Below are positions 22,351 through 30,672 of a stretch of 64,000 nucleotides of DNA, one piece after another. This stretch comes from Halobacillus_A sp043497005 (lineage in GTDB: Bacteria > Bacillota > Bacilli > Bacillales > Halobacillaceae), in the NCBI RefSeq assembly GCF_043497005.1, contig NZ_JBIEKE010000002.1, positions 1,178,001 to 1,242,000 on the forward strand. Direction: 5' to 3'. Under the pieces are notes generated by a model that saw only the letters and a list, made by a program, of their open reading frames with translations, ran no database searches and was not told the origin of the DNA. Numbering within the stretch: position 1 is the stretch's first letter; the number at the start of each line of letters is the position of its first letter. The translations under genes and the position numbers were made by a program.

Positions 22351-22863
22351 ATGAAATACGGAATTGCAGCATTTCCATCAAAAAAAATTCAGGACGAAGC
22401 GAATTCTTATCGGAAGCGTTACGACCCACACTACGCCTTGATTCCACCACACATCACCTTGAAAGAGCCGTTCGAAGCCGATGAAGATAAAATTGAGAGC
22501 AAAATTATTCCTGAGTTAAAGAGAGTTGCTAAAGAAACGACGCCTTTTAATATTCATATTCAAAAGGTTAGTTCTTTTACACCAGTCACTAACACCATCT
22601 ATTTAAAAGTGGAGCCGTCTGAGGAGATCTCTTCAATTAATGAACGACTGCATACTGATCATTTACCAGATAATAAGCAGTACTCCTTTGTGCCTCATAT
22701 TACAATTGCTCAAAAGCTTTCTGATGAAGAGTATTCTGATGTATACGGTACGTTAAGCATGTTGAAGTTCAATATTGAAGATAAAATTGATCGTTTCCAA
22801 CTGCTTTATCAGCTTGAGAACGGAGCATGGAGCGTTTATGAAACGTTCCGCTTTGGAGAATAG
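22351..22863 (+). CDS. yjcG: 2'-5' RNA ligase-like phosphoesterase, YjcG
   Basis: The 170-residue protein has two HxTx motifs (HITLKE at about residue 34 and HITIAQ at about 115), the hallmark of the 2H phosphoesterase fold acting on 2',3'-cyclic or 2'-5' linkages. It lies 15 bp after yjcH with an AAGGAGG ribosome site and 6 bp ahead of yjcF. The biological substrate is unknown. Confidence 0.88.
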   Translation: MKYGIAAFPSKKIQDEANSYRKRYDPHYALIPPHITLKEPFEADEDKIESKIIPELKRVAKETTPFNIHIQKVSSFTPVTNTIYLKVEPSEEISSINERLHTDHLPDNKQYSFVPHITIAQKLSDEEYSDVYGTLSMLKFNIEDKIDRFQLLYQLENGAWSVYETFRFGE

Positions 22864-22869
22864 GCTGAT

Positions 22870-23298
22870 ATGGCTGTAAATTTACGCACCGTGACGAATG
22901 AACTGGAAAAACGAGATGCTTTTACTGTACGTGAGGAAGTTTTTATAAAAGAGCAAAATGTAGCTGTAGAAGATGAGCACGACGAATATGATGAGACTGC
23001 GACCCACATTGTGGGTTATATTGACGGAAAACCTTTAATCGCCGCTCGTCTGCGCTTTGTAGGAGATTACGGAAAGTTTGAGCGCATATGTGTAGCCAAA
23101 TCACACCGTGGTCAGTCGCTCGGCAAACAAGTCATTCAGTACATGGAGATGGTCACACGTGACGGCGGCTATCAGAAATCGAAACTAAATGCTCAAACGC
23201 ATGCGGAAGGTTTTTATAAAAGCTTAGGCTATGAAACTGTCTCCGAAGAGTTCATGGACGCGGGTATTCCTCATGTAACAATGACAAAATCATTATAA
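22870..23298 (+). CDS. yjcF: GNAT-family acetyltransferase, YjcF
   Basis: The 142-residue protein is a single GNAT domain with the acetyl-CoA loop RGQSLGKQVI and preceding strand FERICVAKSHRG. It closes the yjcHGF operon, followed by a strong terminator at 23308-23336. The acceptor substrate is not known. Confidence 0.85.
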   Translation: MAVNLRTVTNELEKRDAFTVREEVFIKEQNVAVEDEHDEYDETATHIVGYIDGKPLIAARLRFVGDYGKFERICVAKSHRGQSLGKQVIQYMEMVTRDGGYQKSKLNAQTHAEGFYKSLGYETVSEEFMDAGIPHVTMTKSL

Positions 23299-23307
23299 TC
23301 CTTACAC

Positions 23308-23336
23308 AACCTGCCTGAATTCGGGCAGGTTTTTTG
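23308..23336 (+). terminator. Terminator of yjcHGF
   Basis: AACCTGCC/GGCAGGTT stem with a 7-8 base loop and a run of six T. Confidence 0.85.
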
Positions 23337-23399
23337 TATAAAATGCCCCGGTCTCGTCCACAATGCTGAAGAATACGTTTTGGCGGGGATGGGGATATT

Positions 23400-24089
23400 A
23401 TGGATTTTATGAGAATAGCTATTGAATCCTTTTTTGGATTCGGCGCCTTATTTGTATTAACAAAGTTCTTGGGGAAATCACAAATTACCCAAATTACAGC
23501 GTTTGACTTTATTGCAGCGTTAGTACTAGGAGAATTAGTCGGTAATGCCTTATATGATAAAGAAGTGGGAATCGCTCAAATTGCATTTGCTGTTTTTTTA
23601 TGGGGCATACTCATTTATGTTACTGAAATTATTACTGAGAAGTTTAAGGGATCACGAAAAGCATTAGAAGGCTCTCCTTCTGTCATTATTGATCACGGGC
23701 AGATCATTCGCGAACAAATGAAGAAAAATAAACTAGACATTAATCAGCTGCAGCACTTGCTTCGTTCAAAAGATATTTTTTCTATTCAAGACGTCCTTTT
23801 TGCCGTATTAGAGACAGATGGAACCATTTCTGTTATGAAAAAAACGGCCGCTGACACACCGACTCTTCAAGATTTAAACCTCCCTCTCACGCGTAAAGGG
23901 CTTCCTCGACTGCTCGTTAGCGATGGGGAAATTCTTTGGGATAATCTAAAAGAAATCGGCCTTGATAAAAAATGGCTGGAAGCCGAACTTCATACACAGG
24001 ACTTCCGCGAAGTTAAAGATGTATTAATAGCAGAGTATACGCCAGGCGAACAACTTTTTGTAATGGGTTATGAACAGCCTACCCGATAA
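23400..24089 (+). CDS. DUF421 membrane protein, YetF family
   Basis: The 229-residue protein has three N-terminal membrane segments (about 1-75, including the TKFLGKSQITQ and FDFIAALVLGELVGNAL stretches typical of the family) and a cytoplasmic DUF421 domain (about 85-225). B. subtilis has several paralogues, some linked to spore germination or stress; a specific role is not established. ATG 23400 follows GGGGATGGGG. Its 3' end overlaps the convergent MBL gene by 22 bp. Confidence 0.82.
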   Translation: MDFMRIAIESFFGFGALFVLTKFLGKSQITQITAFDFIAALVLGELVGNALYDKEVGIAQIAFAVFLWGILIYVTEIITEKFKGSRKALEGSPSVIIDHGQIIREQMKKNKLDINQLQHLLRSKDIFSIQDVLFAVLETDGTISVMKKTAADTPTLQDLNLPLTRKGLPRLLVSDGEILWDNLKEIGLDKKWLEAELHTQDFREVKDVLIAEYTPGEQLFVMGYEQPTR

Positions 24090-24964
24090 AATGTCCAGCA
24101 GAAATCACTTACCTTGTAGGTGATTTTTTTTCGTTTAATGAGACCCGTTAAGTAAGCGGTCACTGCTGTACGGTATAATAACCATTGAGACAATTGGGGA
24201 GCGTGAACCTCAAATTCAGCGCACATTTTTGCCACTATCGCTTCGTGAGTCATGGCTTCTTCTAAATTTGCTTCTACCCAGTGTAATAAACGTTCATGGT
24301 AGTCAATATTTGCTTGGACAGTAGCTTTAAAGTCTCTTTCATAAGTTCCATGGCCCGGCAGTCCTCCGGAACATGAAAGATTAAGCAGCTTTTTTAAGCT
24401 TTCTATTGTTTCATGAGCATCTGTGATGTAAGGGATTTTATGTTTTTTTAATTGGTCAACACTAAAATAAGCGTCAGCTGCATATAACGTATCGTTAATC
24501 ACTAAAGATAACTGGTTATAACTATGACCAGGGGTTGAAATACTTTTTATAGGCAGCGTACCTATTGTAAACTCCCCTTCTTCAACGAGTTCGTCCACTT
24601 TCATAGCTGGGCCTTCTAAAAACTTATTGCGCAGTTCGGGAAGAGGATCGTTTCCACCGAATAGATACAAAGGTTCTAACGGTGGATTTTGTAAAATGGC
24701 AGCTTCAAACGGTGTAGCAAGTGTATGTAGATCGTAGTTGTCCTGCAAATAAGCAGCCCCTCCATAATGGTCAGCATGGGCGTGGCTGATAAAAAGGTGA
24801 GTTAAAGGAAGCTCCCTTTTACGAAGCTCCTTTTCTACCTTCTTCACAGATGAGCGATCAATCCCTGTGTCAATGAGCAGCCCTGTTATGCCATCCGTTA
24901 CGTAACCTATGTTTACTGCGCTTTCGTAATAATAACATTGTTCATTAATTTGATGGAATGACAT
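24068..24964 (-). CDS. MBL-fold metallo-hydrolase
   Basis: A 298-residue metallo-beta-lactamase fold protein. The dinuclear zinc motif HAHADH is at about residue 61-66, followed by the GHSYNQ His (about 146) and the Asp in YAADAYF (about 170). A C-terminal helical region follows, as in glyoxalase-II or RNase-Z-like hydrolases. It is convergent with the YetF gene, sharing 22 bp and containing that gene's terminator. The substrate is unknown. Confidence 0.85.
   Translation of the reverse strand: MSFHQINEQCYYYESAVNIGYVTDGITGLLIDTGIDRSSVKKVEKELRKRELPLTHLFISHAHADHYGGAAYLQDNYDLHTLATPFEAAILQNPPLEPLYLFGGNDPLPELRNKFLEGPAMKVDELVEEGEFTIGTLPIKSISTPGHSYNQLSLVINDTLYAADAYFSVDQLKKHKIPYITDAHETIESLKKLLNLSCSGGLPGHGTYERDFKATVQANIDYHERLLHWVEANLEEAMTHEAIVAKMCAEFEVHAPQLSQWLLYRTAVTAYLTGLIKRKKITYKVSDFCWTFYRVGCS
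24102..24131 (+). terminator. Terminator of the YetF gene inside the MBL coding region
   Basis: AAATCACTTAC/GTAGGTGATTT arms (one mismatch) followed by a run of T. It lies within the last codons of the opposing MBL gene. Confidence 0.7.
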
Positions 24965-24982
24965 AAATTATCTCCTATTTCT

Positions 24983-25282
24983 TTAAATGGATTCACTGAA
25001 ACGCTGACCTTTCCCTGTGACTTCTGAATAAACTTTTTCTTTTAGAAGATGTGAACGTTTCTTTTCATTATTATAGTAAAATTTTTTAGATGTATGAAGT
25101 TCATGCCGGAGATCGTTGGAATCTTTTCGATGTGGTTCTCTAGGGGTATAGTTTTCCTTCAGCCGGTGGTCCAGTGTTACTTTAAACACAGGGTCGAGCA
25201 TAAACGGTGACCGTTCCTCGGAAGTAACTCTCTGGTGATAATCCTGGTATTGATAATGCTGGATTGGCAGAATATATCCCAT
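24983..25282 (-). CDS. Hypothetical protein rich in Tyr, His and charged residues
   Basis: The 99-residue product starts MGYILPIQHYQYQDYHQRVT, is hydrophilic and basic, and has no membrane segment. I do not recognise a family. ATG 25282 follows a GGAGGAG site. It lies among sporulation-type genes and 18 bp upstream of the MBL gene on the same strand, so the two may be co-transcribed. Confidence 0.6.
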   Translation of the reverse strand: MGYILPIQHYQYQDYHQRVTSEERSPFMLDPVFKVTLDHRLKENYTPREPHRKDSNDLRHELHTSKKFYYNNEKKRSHLLKEKVYSEVTGKGQRFSESI

Positions 25283-25326
25283 GTTCTCTCCTCCTTGCTA
25301 TTATGCTTACCCTTTTTCTTCTCCCA

Positions 25327-25644
25327 TTATTCCCCTTTTCGTTGGCTCCATTCGTAGATAATTGATTGAATGCCTGCTACTGCCAGGATAAGAATGAACA
25401 GTTCACTATACGGTACATATAGATGAAGAAAAACAACAAACAGCGATGCCCAAACCCCAACACACCATTGACAGCTAACTAATTCTCCAATAATTCCTTT
25501 AGGTTCCAGCCACTCTTCTTTTCCTTCTTGAACAATTTTATAAAAAGGCGCACGCAACGGCTCAAAAATAACATCCTGTACAATTAGTTTTGTGATGCGA
25601 AATGTGGCAAAAACAATTAAAAACAACTCCAGCCCTGTCACCAT
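25327..25644 (-). CDS. DUF1360 membrane protein (YjcA-like, sporulation-associated)
   Basis: The 105-residue protein has two hydrophobic segments and the DUF1360 pattern FRITKLIVQD and CQWCVGVW, the latter a CxxC-containing segment. B. subtilis YjcA of this family lies near the cotVWXYZ genes and is reported as a sporulation protein; the local context with coat genes here agrees. ATG 25644 follows AAAGGAGG. Confidence 0.78.
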   Translation of the reverse strand: MVTGLELFLIVFATFRITKLIVQDVIFEPLRAPFYKIVQEGKEEWLEPKGIIGELVSCQWCVGVWASLFVVFLHLYVPYSELFILILAVAGIQSIIYEWSQRKGE

Positions 25645-25702
25645 AAATTCAGCCTCCTTTTATTAAAAGAAAACGGTCACTACGAGGTAGTGACCGGGGG
25701 GA

Positions 25703-25999
25703 TTAAATCCAAGAAAATCCACCGTGAGAACTTGATTCATCGTCGTGCTTTCGTTTTTTATGGTGACGGTCAGAGCTGCTTGATTCATCATCAAACCACC
25801 CGCCAAAAAACGGGTCACGATGTTTGCGATCTTTCCGATCGTCTTTGTGGTGGTCTTTGTGATGGTCTTTGCGCTCATCTCTATGATCATCTTTACCATG
25901 TTTGCGGTGTTTATCATCTGAATCAATAAAAACGTTGTCGGCTTTTATTACTAAATCTTTTACATAAATCACTTTCTTTTCCCGCTTCTTTTCAGACAT
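25703..25999 (-). CDS. His/Asp/Lys-rich putative spore coat protein
   Basis: The 98-residue product starts MSEKKREKKVIYVKDLVIKA, then has a central stretch of alternating His, Asp and Lys (HRKHGKDDHRDERKDHHKDH), and ends with FFGGWF and Ser/His-rich sequence. The start at 25999 is nine bases after AAGGAG. A sigma-K-like promoter lies at 26030-26057. The composition resembles metal-binding or structural coat proteins. It is not matched to a specific Cot protein; coat assignment is inferred from the promoter and neighbours. Confidence 0.6.
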   Translation of the reverse strand: MSEKKREKKVIYVKDLVIKADNVFIDSDDKHRKHGKDDHRDERKDHHKDHHKDDRKDRKHRDPFFGGWFDDESSSSDRHHKKRKHDDESSSHGGFSWI

Positions 26000-26029
26000 T
26001 CGTTTCATCTCCTTATTAATAGTCATTGA

Positions 26030-26057
26030 TACTGTATGGTTTATTTCCCTAATTGGT
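26030..26057 (-). promoter_or_regulatory. Sigma-K-like promoter of the His/Asp-rich gene
   Basis: On the minus strand AC (26056-26057), 17 bp, CATACAGTA (26030-26038). Confidence 0.5.
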
Positions 26058-26121
26058 ATGGTCAATGGCCTAGAGCATAATCATTAGCCTACGATTTTGC
26101 ACAAAAGAGACAAATGCCCAC

Positions 26122-26148
26122 ACCCGAATCTATGAACGACATATTCTA
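26122..26148 (+). promoter_or_regulatory. Sigma-K-like promoter of the CotZ-like gene
   Basis: AC (26122-26123), 16 bp, CATATTCTA (26140-26148), 43 bp ahead of the start codon. Confidence 0.55.
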
Positions 26149-26191
26149 TTAAAGACATTACGTCAATACGTATCGAGAGGGGCAAACGAAA

Positions 26192-26644
26192 ATGAGCTGT
26201 GGCAAACATCATGATTCAGGTAATTGTGTTTGTGACATTTTAAGTGAGATCGTTGCAGCACAAAATGATGTACTATCCGATTGCAACACCAGCTGTGAGC
26301 AGTCGATTGGAGATTTGCTTGGTGACACAGGAGGTTCAGGTCGTGACACGGTCCCTGTATTGCTTTACTGCAAAGGGAATTGCAAACCATTTAAGGGATT
26401 TGGTGCTCGTCGTGATTCCATCAAAGACATTAAAGCAAGCTTTTATTTCCGTGTAAAAGATGTGGATAAAGACTGCTGTGCAACACTTGAACTTCTTCGG
26501 GACCCAGAAGACAAGTGCGACGATCCAAGTTCACCAGTTGAGCAAAAAACAGGTCATCTAAAAGCTACTGGCATTTGCATTTCCGTCGACTTAGACTGCT
26601 TCTGCCATGTGACTTGCTTACCAGCAATTACAGCATTATCCTAA
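26192..26644 (+). CDS. cotZ: Spore coat protein, CotY/CotZ family
   Basis: The 150-residue Cys-rich protein starts MSCGKHHDSGNCVCDILSEI and ends with CISVDLDCFCHVTCLP, the pattern of CotY/CotZ, which form the spore crust by disulfide-linked assembly. About 14 Cys are spread over the length. The upstream sigma-K-like promoter fits late mother-cell expression. It is flanked on one side by the CotO-like and fabI genes and on the other by YjcA-like DUF1360, matching the B. subtilis crust-gene neighbourhood. A strong bidirectional terminator follows. Confidence 0.85.
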   Translation: MSCGKHHDSGNCVCDILSEIVAAQNDVLSDCNTSCEQSIGDLLGDTGGSGRDTVPVLLYCKGNCKPFKGFGARRDSIKDIKASFYFRVKDVDKDCCATLELLRDPEDKCDDPSSPVEQKTGHLKATGICISVDLDCFCHVTCLPAITALS

Positions 26645-26651
26645 GTACATG

Positions 26652-26682
26652 AAAAAACCGCGCAACAGGCGCGGTTTTTTTG
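26652..26682. terminator. Bidirectional terminator between cotZ and the CotO-like gene
   Basis: Perfect arms AAAAAACCGCGC/GCGCGGTTTTTT with a 5-base loop. Confidence 0.88.
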
Positions 26683-26685
26683 CGT

Positions 26686-27174
26686 TTAAAAACCAAGCAA
26701 CCGAATCGATTGAATATCTTTAAATGGAACTTCTTGTTGAAAGGGCTTTTGAAAAGTTTTCATATAAACTATTCCATCTTCGTACTTCTGAACATAGCCT
26801 TTCCATGTATCCTCAGCTGTGGTCACTTCGCACTTCATCTTTGGAAGCTGACTTGGCAGCTGAACAAAATAGTTCACTTTCTCTTCCAGCGACATGTCCC
26901 GAAAGCGTTGACGCCGATCTTTACGTGAACTAAAAGTTAAATCGGCTTCTGGCTTATCCGCTGGCTCACTTGGAGGCGCTTCTTCTGTAGTTGTTCCTCC
27001 CTCCCCATTGATAATGGATTGGTTTCGTGCTCGTAATTCATTTTCTTGTAAGGATGGTTTAATAGTGGTGGATTGACTGCGAAAACTTGTTTGCATAGAA
27101 ACTTCGGCGGGTTGCAGATTAGGCTGGGTAATGTAAAGAATCGGTGGTTTTGCCATTTGCTTTTTATTCGCCAC
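26686..27174 (-). CDS. CotO-like spore coat protein
   Basis: The 162-residue product has a low-complexity N-terminal half (Gln, Thr, Pro, Glu), a basic helical patch (SRKDRRQRFRDM) and a C-terminal segment ending in FKDIQSIRLLGF, as in the CotO/YjbX family found beside fabI and cotZ in B. subtilis. GTG 27174 is eight bases from AAGGAG; the ATG at 27180 is too close. CotO connects outer coat assembly. The assignment rests on C-terminal pattern plus synteny. Confidence 0.65.
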   Translation of the reverse strand: MANKKQMAKPPILYITQPNLQPAEVSMQTSFRSQSTTIKPSLQENELRARNQSIINGEGGTTTEEAPPSEPADKPEADLTFSSRKDRRQRFRDMSLEEKVNYFVQLPSQLPKMKCEVTTAEDTWKGYVQKYEDGIVYMKTFQKPFQQEVPFKDIQSIRLLGF

Positions 27175-27300
27175 GTTCATCTCTCCTTTTCAATTCATCA
27201 TTCTATGTATATGCGCCGAAAAGTTTTCATGTGCCCAATTTTAAAGGACAAGTGAGAAAGAAATCTTTAGCCAGATTAACAAACACCCGTTTAAATCCAC

Positions 27301-27331
27301 AAAAAAACGCCCTGACTTTAATGTCAGGACG
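27301..27331 (-). terminator. Terminator of fabI
   Basis: Arms CGCCCTGAC/GTCAGGACG with one G-U, followed on the minus strand by seven T. Confidence 0.8.
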
Positions 27332-27345
27332 GTTTCTACTGTGAA

Positions 27346-28125
27346 TTAATAAGCAACTGTGCTGAAACCAGAGTCTACGTGTATAATTTCTCCCGTTACT
27401 CCACGAGACAAGTCGCTCATTAAGAAGTAAGCTGTGTCGCCTACCTCTTCTTGAGTAATTGGTCGGCGTAGCGGTGCACGTTCTTCGATCACCTGATGGA
27501 TTTTATTAAAGTCCCCGACACCTTTGGCAGAAAGTGTACGAAGCGGTCCTGCAGAAATGGCGTTCACACGGATCGCATGCTTCCCTAAGTCGTTAGCTAA
27601 GTAACGAACACTAGCGTCAAGGCTCGCTTTAGCTACACCCATAACGTTATAGTTTTCCACTACTTTTTCCCCGCCCAGATAGGTAAGAGTCACAATTCCG
27701 CCGCCTTCGGACATAATCGGCTGAACCGCTCTTGCTACAGCTGTCAAGGAGTATGAGCTGATGTTGTGAGCTGTCAGGAACCCATCACGGCTCGTGTTTA
27801 AATACTCGCCTTTTAGTTCATCACGATTAGCAAATGCGATACAGTGAGCAAGACCGTGGACGACGCCTACATCTTTTTGAATGTTTTCGAATGTTTGGAT
27901 AATCGCTTCATCATTCGTTACATCACATTCATAGAAAAGAGATTCAGGGCCTTCCAGTGTCGCTGCCAAGTCGCGCACGGATTTTTCAAAGCGTTCCGCT
28001 GCATATGTGAAAATCAAGCGCGCCCCCGCTTTGTTTAGAGATTGTGCAATCCCCCATGCAATGCTTCGTTTGTTCGCTACGCCCATAACGACGTACGTAC
28101 GACCTTCTAGTGAAAAATTACTCAT
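27346..28125 (-). CDS. fabI: Enoyl-[acyl-carrier-protein] reductase I
   Basis: The 259-residue SDR-type enzyme reduces trans-2-enoyl-ACP in the last step of each fatty-acid elongation cycle. The catalytic pair Tyr159 and Lys166 has the FabI-specific six-residue gap (YNVMGVAK), and the N-terminal MGVANKRSIAWGIA cofactor loop is typical. ATG 28125 follows GAGGAGG. A near-perfect FapR box at 28172-28188 predicts repression relieved by malonyl-CoA. Confidence 0.94.
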   Translation of the reverse strand: MSNFSLEGRTYVVMGVANKRSIAWGIAQSLNKAGARLIFTYAAERFEKSVRDLAATLEGPESLFYECDVTNDEAIIQTFENIQKDVGVVHGLAHCIAFANRDELKGEYLNTSRDGFLTAHNISSYSLTAVARAVQPIMSEGGGIVTLTYLGGEKVVENYNVMGVAKASLDASVRYLANDLGKHAIRVNAISAGPLRTLSAKGVGDFNKIHQVIEERAPLRRPITQEEVGDTAYFLMSDLSRGVTGEIIHVDSGFSTVAY

Positions 28126-28171
28126 TTCAAAATCCTCCTCGAGGTGATTTCATTAGTATTATGATTTGTTA

Positions 28172-28188
28172 TTAGTACCTGCTCCTAT
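28172..28188. promoter_or_regulatory. FapR box of fabI
   Basis: TTAGTACCTGCTCCTAT matches 16 of 17 positions of the FapR consensus TTAGTACCWGNTNCTAA. It lies just downstream of a TATAAT element. Confidence 0.75.
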
Positions 28189-28218
28189 TTTATTATATCA
28201 CTTGCAAAAATACAAACG

Positions 28219-29583
28219 CTATAGGAGTAAACTCATAAACGCCGTCGCCAGTCCGAAATAAATCAGAATGGATATTAAATCATTTATCGTCGTTATAAAA
28301 GGACCGGATGCTACAGCTGGGTCAATATTAAAGCGGTGCATGACAAGAGGTACAAGAGCCCCTGCCAGGGTCGCCACAATTAAGGTAATCATAATCGACA
28401 GCCCTACAAGTAATCCTAAGTAAAGATTATTCTGCCAAATAAAAACGATTAAAAAGATAAGAACCCCGCAAGAAATCCCGGTTATTAAACCGGTACCCGC
28501 TTCTCTGAAAACAATCTTTGACTTTCCTTGTTTGTAAGTCTCACCAGTTGCAATCCCGCGAACAGCAACGGCTAACGCCTGTGTTCCGGTATTTCCTGCC
28601 ATTCCGGCAATTAAAGGAATAAAGATTGCCAGGATTGCGACTTGATCCAGTGTTTCTTCAAATCTGCCGATAAGACTAGCCGTTAAGCTTCCCAGGAACA
28701 AAAGAATGACAAGCCATGGAAGACGCTTTTTAGCCGAGGTAAATGCTCGATCATCAGGGCCGTCCACATCTGAGATGGCTGCTAATTTAGAGTAGTCATC
28801 ACTCGCCTCCTCTTCCATAACATCCATAATGTCATCCACGGTAATGATCCCTAGGAGATGATGTTGGAAATCAACGACCGGTAAAGCAAGAAAGTCATAA
28901 TCTCTCATCATTCGTGCAATTTCTTCCTGGTCTTCCGCTACTGATACAGAGACGACTCGCTCACTCATCACATCTGAGATCACCCAGTCTTCTTCTGAAA
29001 TAATTAAATCACGTAAGGATATAACGCCTACGAGTCGTTTATCTTCATCAATAACATATGTGTAGTAAATCGTCTCTGCATCAGGAGCTTCCTTTCTTAA
29101 ATGAAGCATGGCTTCCCGAATCGTCATTCCTGCTTTGACAACCACAAATTCAGTCGTCATGATCGATCCAGCCGTTTTTTCTTCATAGTGAAGCAAATCT
29201 TTAATCTCTTCAGCTGAATCGTCATCCATAATCGTTAAAAAGCTGGCAACCTTATTCTTATCCAACTCATTTAAAATATCAACCGCATCATCGGTAGACA
29301 TTTCAGCAAACACTTGGGCTGCAAATCTGGGATCCATTTCCGTAAAAAACGGCTCAATTTCATCATAGTCAATATGTTCCATTACGTCGGCGACTTCTTC
29401 AGGAGACAAATAAGTATAGATCTGCAATCGGACGTCATCTTCTACCTCTTCAAATATTTTTGCCTGGTCGTAAGGATGCAAATCAAGAAATTCGGCACGG
29501 AACTGATCAATTTGTTCATTAAAAAGAGCGTCTTCAATCGTTTTCCAGACGTCCATACGTTCATCATCCTCTAAATGCTCCAT
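28219..29583 (-). CDS. mgtE: Magnesium transporter MgtE
   Basis: The 454-residue homodimeric magnesium channel has an acidic N-domain (about 1-135), two CBS domains (about 140-260) that sense Mg, a plug helix and five membrane segments (about 285-450) with the pore signature around PLIAGMAGNTGTQALAV. ATG 29583 follows GGGGAGGG. A sigma-A-like promoter lies about 90 bp upstream; no M-box Mg riboswitch was seen in the leader. Confidence 0.93.
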   Translation of the reverse strand: MEHLEDDERMDVWKTIEDALFNEQIDQFRAEFLDLHPYDQAKIFEEVEDDVRLQIYTYLSPEEVADVMEHIDYDEIEPFFTEMDPRFAAQVFAEMSTDDAVDILNELDKNKVASFLTIMDDDSAEEIKDLLHYEEKTAGSIMTTEFVVVKAGMTIREAMLHLRKEAPDAETIYYTYVIDEDKRLVGVISLRDLIISEEDWVISDVMSERVVSVSVAEDQEEIARMMRDYDFLALPVVDFQHHLLGIITVDDIMDVMEEEASDDYSKLAAISDVDGPDDRAFTSAKKRLPWLVILLFLGSLTASLIGRFEETLDQVAILAIFIPLIAGMAGNTGTQALAVAVRGIATGETYKQGKSKIVFREAGTGLITGISCGVLIFLIVFIWQNNLYLGLLVGLSIMITLIVATLAGALVPLVMHRFNIDPAVASGPFITTINDLISILIYFGLATAFMSLLL

Positions 29584-29671
29584 ACTTATCCCTCCCCACT
29601 TTTATTCTTTTAGTAAATGTTTAACACTGCCTGCTTATTAATAAAAATTAGCATATTGAAGTACACTTATA

Positions 29672-29701
29672 ATTATAAAGGCAACCAATCAAATTGCTCA
29701 A
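29672..29701 (-). promoter_or_regulatory. Sigma-A-like promoter of mgtE
   Basis: TTGAGC (29696-29701), 18 bp, TATAAT (29672-29677) on the minus strand. Confidence 0.5.
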
Positions 29702-29789
29702 ATGTAAAAAAATTCGAACACCAACCAATCCAAAAAAGCAGCACGGCACGATTATATCATTAAACCTGCGTTTTTTTCTTTATTTTCTG

Positions 29790-29830
29790 GGTACCAGGTA
29801 CACCATAGGTGCTTTTCGGTACCTGGTACA
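29790..29830. repeat. REP-like palindromic repeat, copy 2
   Basis: GGTACCAGGTACACC and CGGTACCTGGTACA arms with a short interior, 22 bp ahead of prpE. Confidence 0.65.
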
Positions 29831-29851
29831 CTTTTAAAAGGGGTTATCTTT

Positions 29852-30583
29852 ATGAAAGTTGATGTTATTGGGGATGTACACGGATGCTTATATGAATTAA
29901 AAAATTTATTTTCAGAGCTTGGATACGAGTGGAGAAATGAAATGCCTCATCATCCTGACGGGCGTATTCCGGTTTTCGTAGGCGACCTTACTGACCGGGG
30001 GCCTTCGTCAGTTGAAACCATCCGCTTCGTTTACAAACTTGTAATGAGAGAAAGCTCTGCAAAGTATGTGCCAGGGAATCATTGCAATAAGTTGTACCGC
30101 TACTTTAAAGGAAATCCTGTACAGGAAAAGCACGGACTTGAAACGACAGCTGCCGAATTAAAAAGCTTAAAAAAAGAAGAGCAGAAACAGGTGAAACAGG
30201 AGTTTATTGAACTTTATGAATCCTCTCCTTTATATATTGAAATACCTGAAGTCCATGCAGTTATTGCTCATGCCGGTATACGTGAGGAAGACATCGGTAA
30301 TGTAAATAAACGGATCAGAACCTTCGTTCTTTATGGAGATATTACAGGTGAACAATTACCAGATGGCCGGCCCGAAAGAAGAGATTGGGCCCAGCATTAT
30401 AAGGGAGAGCGGTGGATAGTTTATGGACATACCCCTGTATTTGAGCCTCGCTTCGTTAATAAAACCGTCAACATCGACACTGGCTGTGTCTTTGGCAATA
30501 AACTCACAGCTTTCCGCCTGCCCGAAGAAACAACCGTCAGCGTCCCCTCCACGATGCCATTAGTAGAAGAAAAGTTTAATTAA
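29852..30583 (+). CDS. prpE: Bis(5'-nucleosyl)-tetraphosphatase PrpE
   Basis: The 243-residue calcineurin-like metallophosphoesterase shows all motifs in order: GDVHGC (about 7-12), GDLTDRG (about 44-50), GNHCNKL (about 75-81), HAG (about 135) and YGHTP (about 190). PrpE hydrolyses Ap4A asymmetrically and also has phosphatase activity; in Bacillus it is linked to spore germination. It sits between mgtE and the pseudouridine synthase as in the yjb region and is closely flanked by two copies of a palindromic repeat. Confidence 0.88.
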   Translation: MKVDVIGDVHGCLYELKNLFSELGYEWRNEMPHHPDGRIPVFVGDLTDRGPSSVETIRFVYKLVMRESSAKYVPGNHCNKLYRYFKGNPVQEKHGLETTAAELKSLKKEEQKQVKQEFIELYESSPLYIEIPEVHAVIAHAGIREEDIGNVNKRIRTFVLYGDITGEQLPDGRPERRDWAQHYKGERWIVYGHTPVFEPRFVNKTVNIDTGCVFGNKLTAFRLPEETTVSVPSTMPLVEEKFN

Positions 30584-30586
30584 TAT

Positions 30587-30628
30587 CGGTACCAGGTACA
30601 CCATTATTCTTTTTCGGTACCTGGTACA
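30587..30628. repeat. REP-like palindromic repeat, copy 3
   Basis: CGGTACCAGGTACACC and CGGTACCTGGTACA arms, starting four bases after the prpE stop. Confidence 0.65.
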
Positions 30629-30642
30629 TAGATAAAAAAGAA

Positions 30643-30671
30643 AAAAAGCAGGGACCTTATGCCTGCTTTTT
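30643..30671. terminator. Bidirectional terminator between prpE and the pseudouridine synthase
   Basis: Perfect arms AAAAAGCAGG/CCTGCTTTTT with a 9-base loop. Confidence 0.85.
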
Positions 30672-30672
30672 G

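Noticed and set aside
25800..25900. Short tandem GATGGTCTTTG-like units, possible CRISPR
   Set aside because: The units are repeated His-Asp-Lys codons within the coat-like gene; no spacer-repeat structure.
29584..29760. M-box magnesium riboswitch ahead of mgtE
   Set aside because: The leader after the predicted promoter is too short and lacks the conserved M-box segments.
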